Below are positions 4,132 to 5,636 of a stretch of 5,636 nucleotides of DNA, piece by piece. The position numbers were made by a program, and so were the translations under genes. Position 1 is the first letter of the stretch, and every line of letters begins with the position of its first letter. The notes beneath the pieces were generated by a model, which was not told the origin of the DNA, made no database searches, and saw only the letters and a program-made list of their open reading frames with translations. Source of the DNA: Cryomorphaceae bacterium (GTDB taxonomy: Bacteria > Bacteroidota > Bacteroidia > Flavobacteriales > Schleiferiaceae); NCBI GenBank assembly GCA_003451355.1, contig DMDX01000093.1:654-6289 (forward strand), written 5' to 3'.

Positions 4132-5636
4132 ATGCGCTTTTCAGCCCTCCTACTTTCTGGTCTCCTCCTCGGCTTAACGGCTCAAGGTCAAACGATTCAA
4201 CGCTGTGCAGCTGACGAAGTCTATGCGCACGAGGTCGCGAGGGACCCCCAGCGCGAAGCGTTCCGCGCCGAAACCGAAGCCGAAATGCAGCGCGTGCAAC
4301 AGCTCGGAATGCCTGAGTCGGTGGTGCACCAGATTCCGGTGGTGTTCCACGTGATGCACTACGATCAGGGCGACAACATTAGCGAGGCTCAAATTCTGTC
4401 GGCCCTTCAGATCCTCAACGAAGACATGCGCCGCACGAACCCCGATACCGGCAACCTTCGCGCCCTTTTTAAGGGTGTGGCCGCGGACATGGAAGTTGAA
4501 TTTGTGCTGGCAAACAAAGGTCCGAACGGAGAATGTACCAACGGCATCAACCGCCAGTGGAGCCCGAATTCGCTCAAGGCCAACAATGCCATCAAGTCAG
4601 AGCTGAATTGGCCGAACACCAAGTACCTCAATATTTGGGTGGTGCGAACCATTGAGCTTACTGGGATCACCCCCGGCAGTATAGTGCTGGGTTATTCGGC
4701 GTTTCCGTACAACGGAATTCCCGTAACGCAGGACGGAATCGTGATTCGCCACGACCACCTGGGCAATGTCGGAACCGCGGCCGGCACACGCCACCGCACC
4801 CTGACCCACGAGGTGGGCCACTATTTAAATCTGTACCATACGTTTCAAAACGGATGCGGATTTGGCGACCAGTGCGCCGACACGCCGCCGGTGGTTTCGG
4901 CGAGTTCAGGGTGCAACGCGGCTCAAAACTCATGCTCAACCGATAGCCCCGACCTCGTAGATATGATTGAGAACTACATGGACTACACCAACGACGCGTG
5001 CATGAATACGTTTACGCTGAACCAGAAGGCCCGCGCCAAGGCGGTACTGAATTCGCCGGTACTTCGCGGCAACCTCACCACGGCCGCCAACCTTTTGGCC
5101 ACCGGCGTTACTGGAACATTGAGCTGCAGCCCCGTGGCCGACTTTGAATTGACCCGCAGCCTGCTGTGTGCCGGCGACGCGCTGACGTTTGAGGACTACT
5201 CCGCCTACCTCGGCAATCCGATTTACCATTGGAACGTGCTTGACGTGAACAACCAGGTCGTGCACCATACCACGACGCAAAACCCAAGTTTGGTGATGGC
5301 CAACCCCGGCCAGTACACGGTGAGCTTGACGATTCAGGCGAGCAACGGATCCAACACGATGAACAAGCCCTTAGCCCTCACTGTGCGCCCTGCTGCAGGC
5401 ACCACCTACAGCCCTTGGTTCATTGGAACGATGGAGGATCCGCTTCCGAACGCCGACTGGACGACCACCACGTTTGCCGACAGCAGCTACTGGCGCCGCA
5501 CCACTGTGGCGAGTAAGCAGGGCTCGGCCAGCTACCTGTTTCAGAACCACAAACTCCCCGCCGGAGGCGAGGTGAGCTCGTTGATCGCGGGTCCAATCGC
5601 ATTCGCGAACACCGGCACCCTCAATTTGCGCTTCGC
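4132..5636 (+). CDS. Secreted M43-family zinc metalloprotease with PKD-like domain (3' end outside window)
   Basis: At least 501 residues are present, with no stop before the edge. Residues 1-19 form a signal peptide (Met-Arg, a Leu-rich core, likely cut after AQG), so the protein is exported. The propeptide-like stretch to about 66 precedes IPVVFHVMH (68-76), typical of the M43 (pappalysin/cytophagalysin) catalytic domain. The zinc site HEVGHYLNLYH has ligands H226, H230 and H236 and catalytic E227. The Met-turn is at ENYMDY with M283, followed by a conserved C-M-N-T-F-T-LNQKAR region. Cysteines at 242, 248, 261, 268 and 290 suggest disulfides. A PKD-like beta domain spans about 332-420 (GQYTVSLTIQ near its end). 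Residues from 421 resemble the jelly-roll/adhesion modules found after such proteases. A type IX secretion C-terminal domain would be expected in this phylum but lies beyond the window. Family peptidases cleave extracellular proteins; the substrate is unknown. The gene is divergent from rplM and not part of its operon. Confidence 0.92.
   Translation, partial: MRFSALLLSGLLLGLTAQGQTIQRCAADEVYAHEVARDPQREAFRAETEAEMQRVQQLGMPESVVHQIPVVFHVMHYDQGDNISEAQILSALQILNEDMRRTNPDTGNLRALFKGVAADMEVEFVLANKGPNGECTNGINRQWSPNSLKANNAIKSELNWPNTKYLNIWVVRTIELTGITPGSIVLGYSAFPYNGIPVTQDGIVIRHDHLGNVGTAAGTRHRTLTHEVGHYLNLYHTFQNGCGFGDQCADTPPVVSASSGCNAAQNSCSTDSPDLVDMIENYMDYTNDACMNTFTLNQKARAKAVLNSPVLRGNLTTAANLLATGVTGTLSCSPVADFELTRSLLCAGDALTFEDYSAYLGNPIYHWNVLDVNNQVVHHTTTQNPSLVMANPGQYTVSLTIQASNGSNTMNKPLALTVRPAAGTTYSPWFIGTMEDPLPNADWTTTTFADSSYWRRTTVASKQGSASYLFQNHKLPAGGEVSSLIAGPIAFANTGTLNLRF

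Noticed and set aside
4174..5280. Several minus-strand open frames opposite the metalloprotease gene
   Set aside because: They are short, mutually overlapping and without motifs, while the plus frame has a signal peptide, zinc site and Met-turn.
1..5636. Possible mobile element, CRISPR array, tRNA or novel defence system
   Set aside because: No repeats with spacers, transposase or phage motifs, cloverleaf or unusual gene cluster were found; the genes are core translation functions plus one secreted protease.

Overview
The window looks like chromosome from a moderately GC-rich member of the Bacteroidota, probably Flavobacteriia-like. Four things point this way. The gene order rplM-rpsI-rpsB-tsf-pyrH-frr is on one strand. 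The protein sequences are of Bacteroidota type. None of the seven visible starts has a Shine-Dalgarno sequence. Promoter-like elements match the Bacteroidota -33/-7 consensus (TTTG, about 19 bases, TAnnTTTG), here in the GC-shifted form TATCTTCGC. Genus cannot be assigned from the sequence alone.

Minus strand, in the direction of transcription from about 4060 to 1: rplM (uL13), rpsI (uS9), rpsB (uS2), tsf (EF-Ts), pyrH (UMP kinase), frr (ribosome recycling factor), and the first 25 codons of an unidentified gene that runs off the left edge. All six named genes look intact and have normal family motifs. Spacing splits the cluster into blocks. rplM-rpsI (12 bp gap) and pyrH-frr-next gene (13 and 14 bp gaps) are tightly packed. 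The gaps rpsI-rpsB (99 bp), rpsB-tsf (55 bp) and tsf-pyrH (66 bp) each contain an RNA hairpin. Two of these are convincing or plausible intrinsic terminators. The one before rpsB is a leader-like structure that could form a pseudoknot. The block supplies ribosomal subunit proteins, elongation-factor recycling, post-termination ribosome recycling and the UMP-to-UDP step of pyrimidine nucleotide synthesis.

Plus strand, 4132 to the right edge: a divergent gene for a secreted M43-family (pappalysin/cytophagalysin-like) zinc metalloprotease. It has a signal peptide, a metzincin zinc site with Met-turn, a PKD-like domain and the start of another extracellular domain. The gene is cut by the window end. 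The 122 bp between it and rplM carries two back-to-back promoter candidates whose -33 elements flank one AAAGCTTT palindrome.

This is mostly ordinary core-genome DNA. I see no mobile element, CRISPR array, tRNA, rRNA, phage gene or defence system. The points worth a second look are regulatory: the divergent promoter pair, the hairpins that break up a translation operon, the rpsB leader structure, and a possibly leaderless pyrH.
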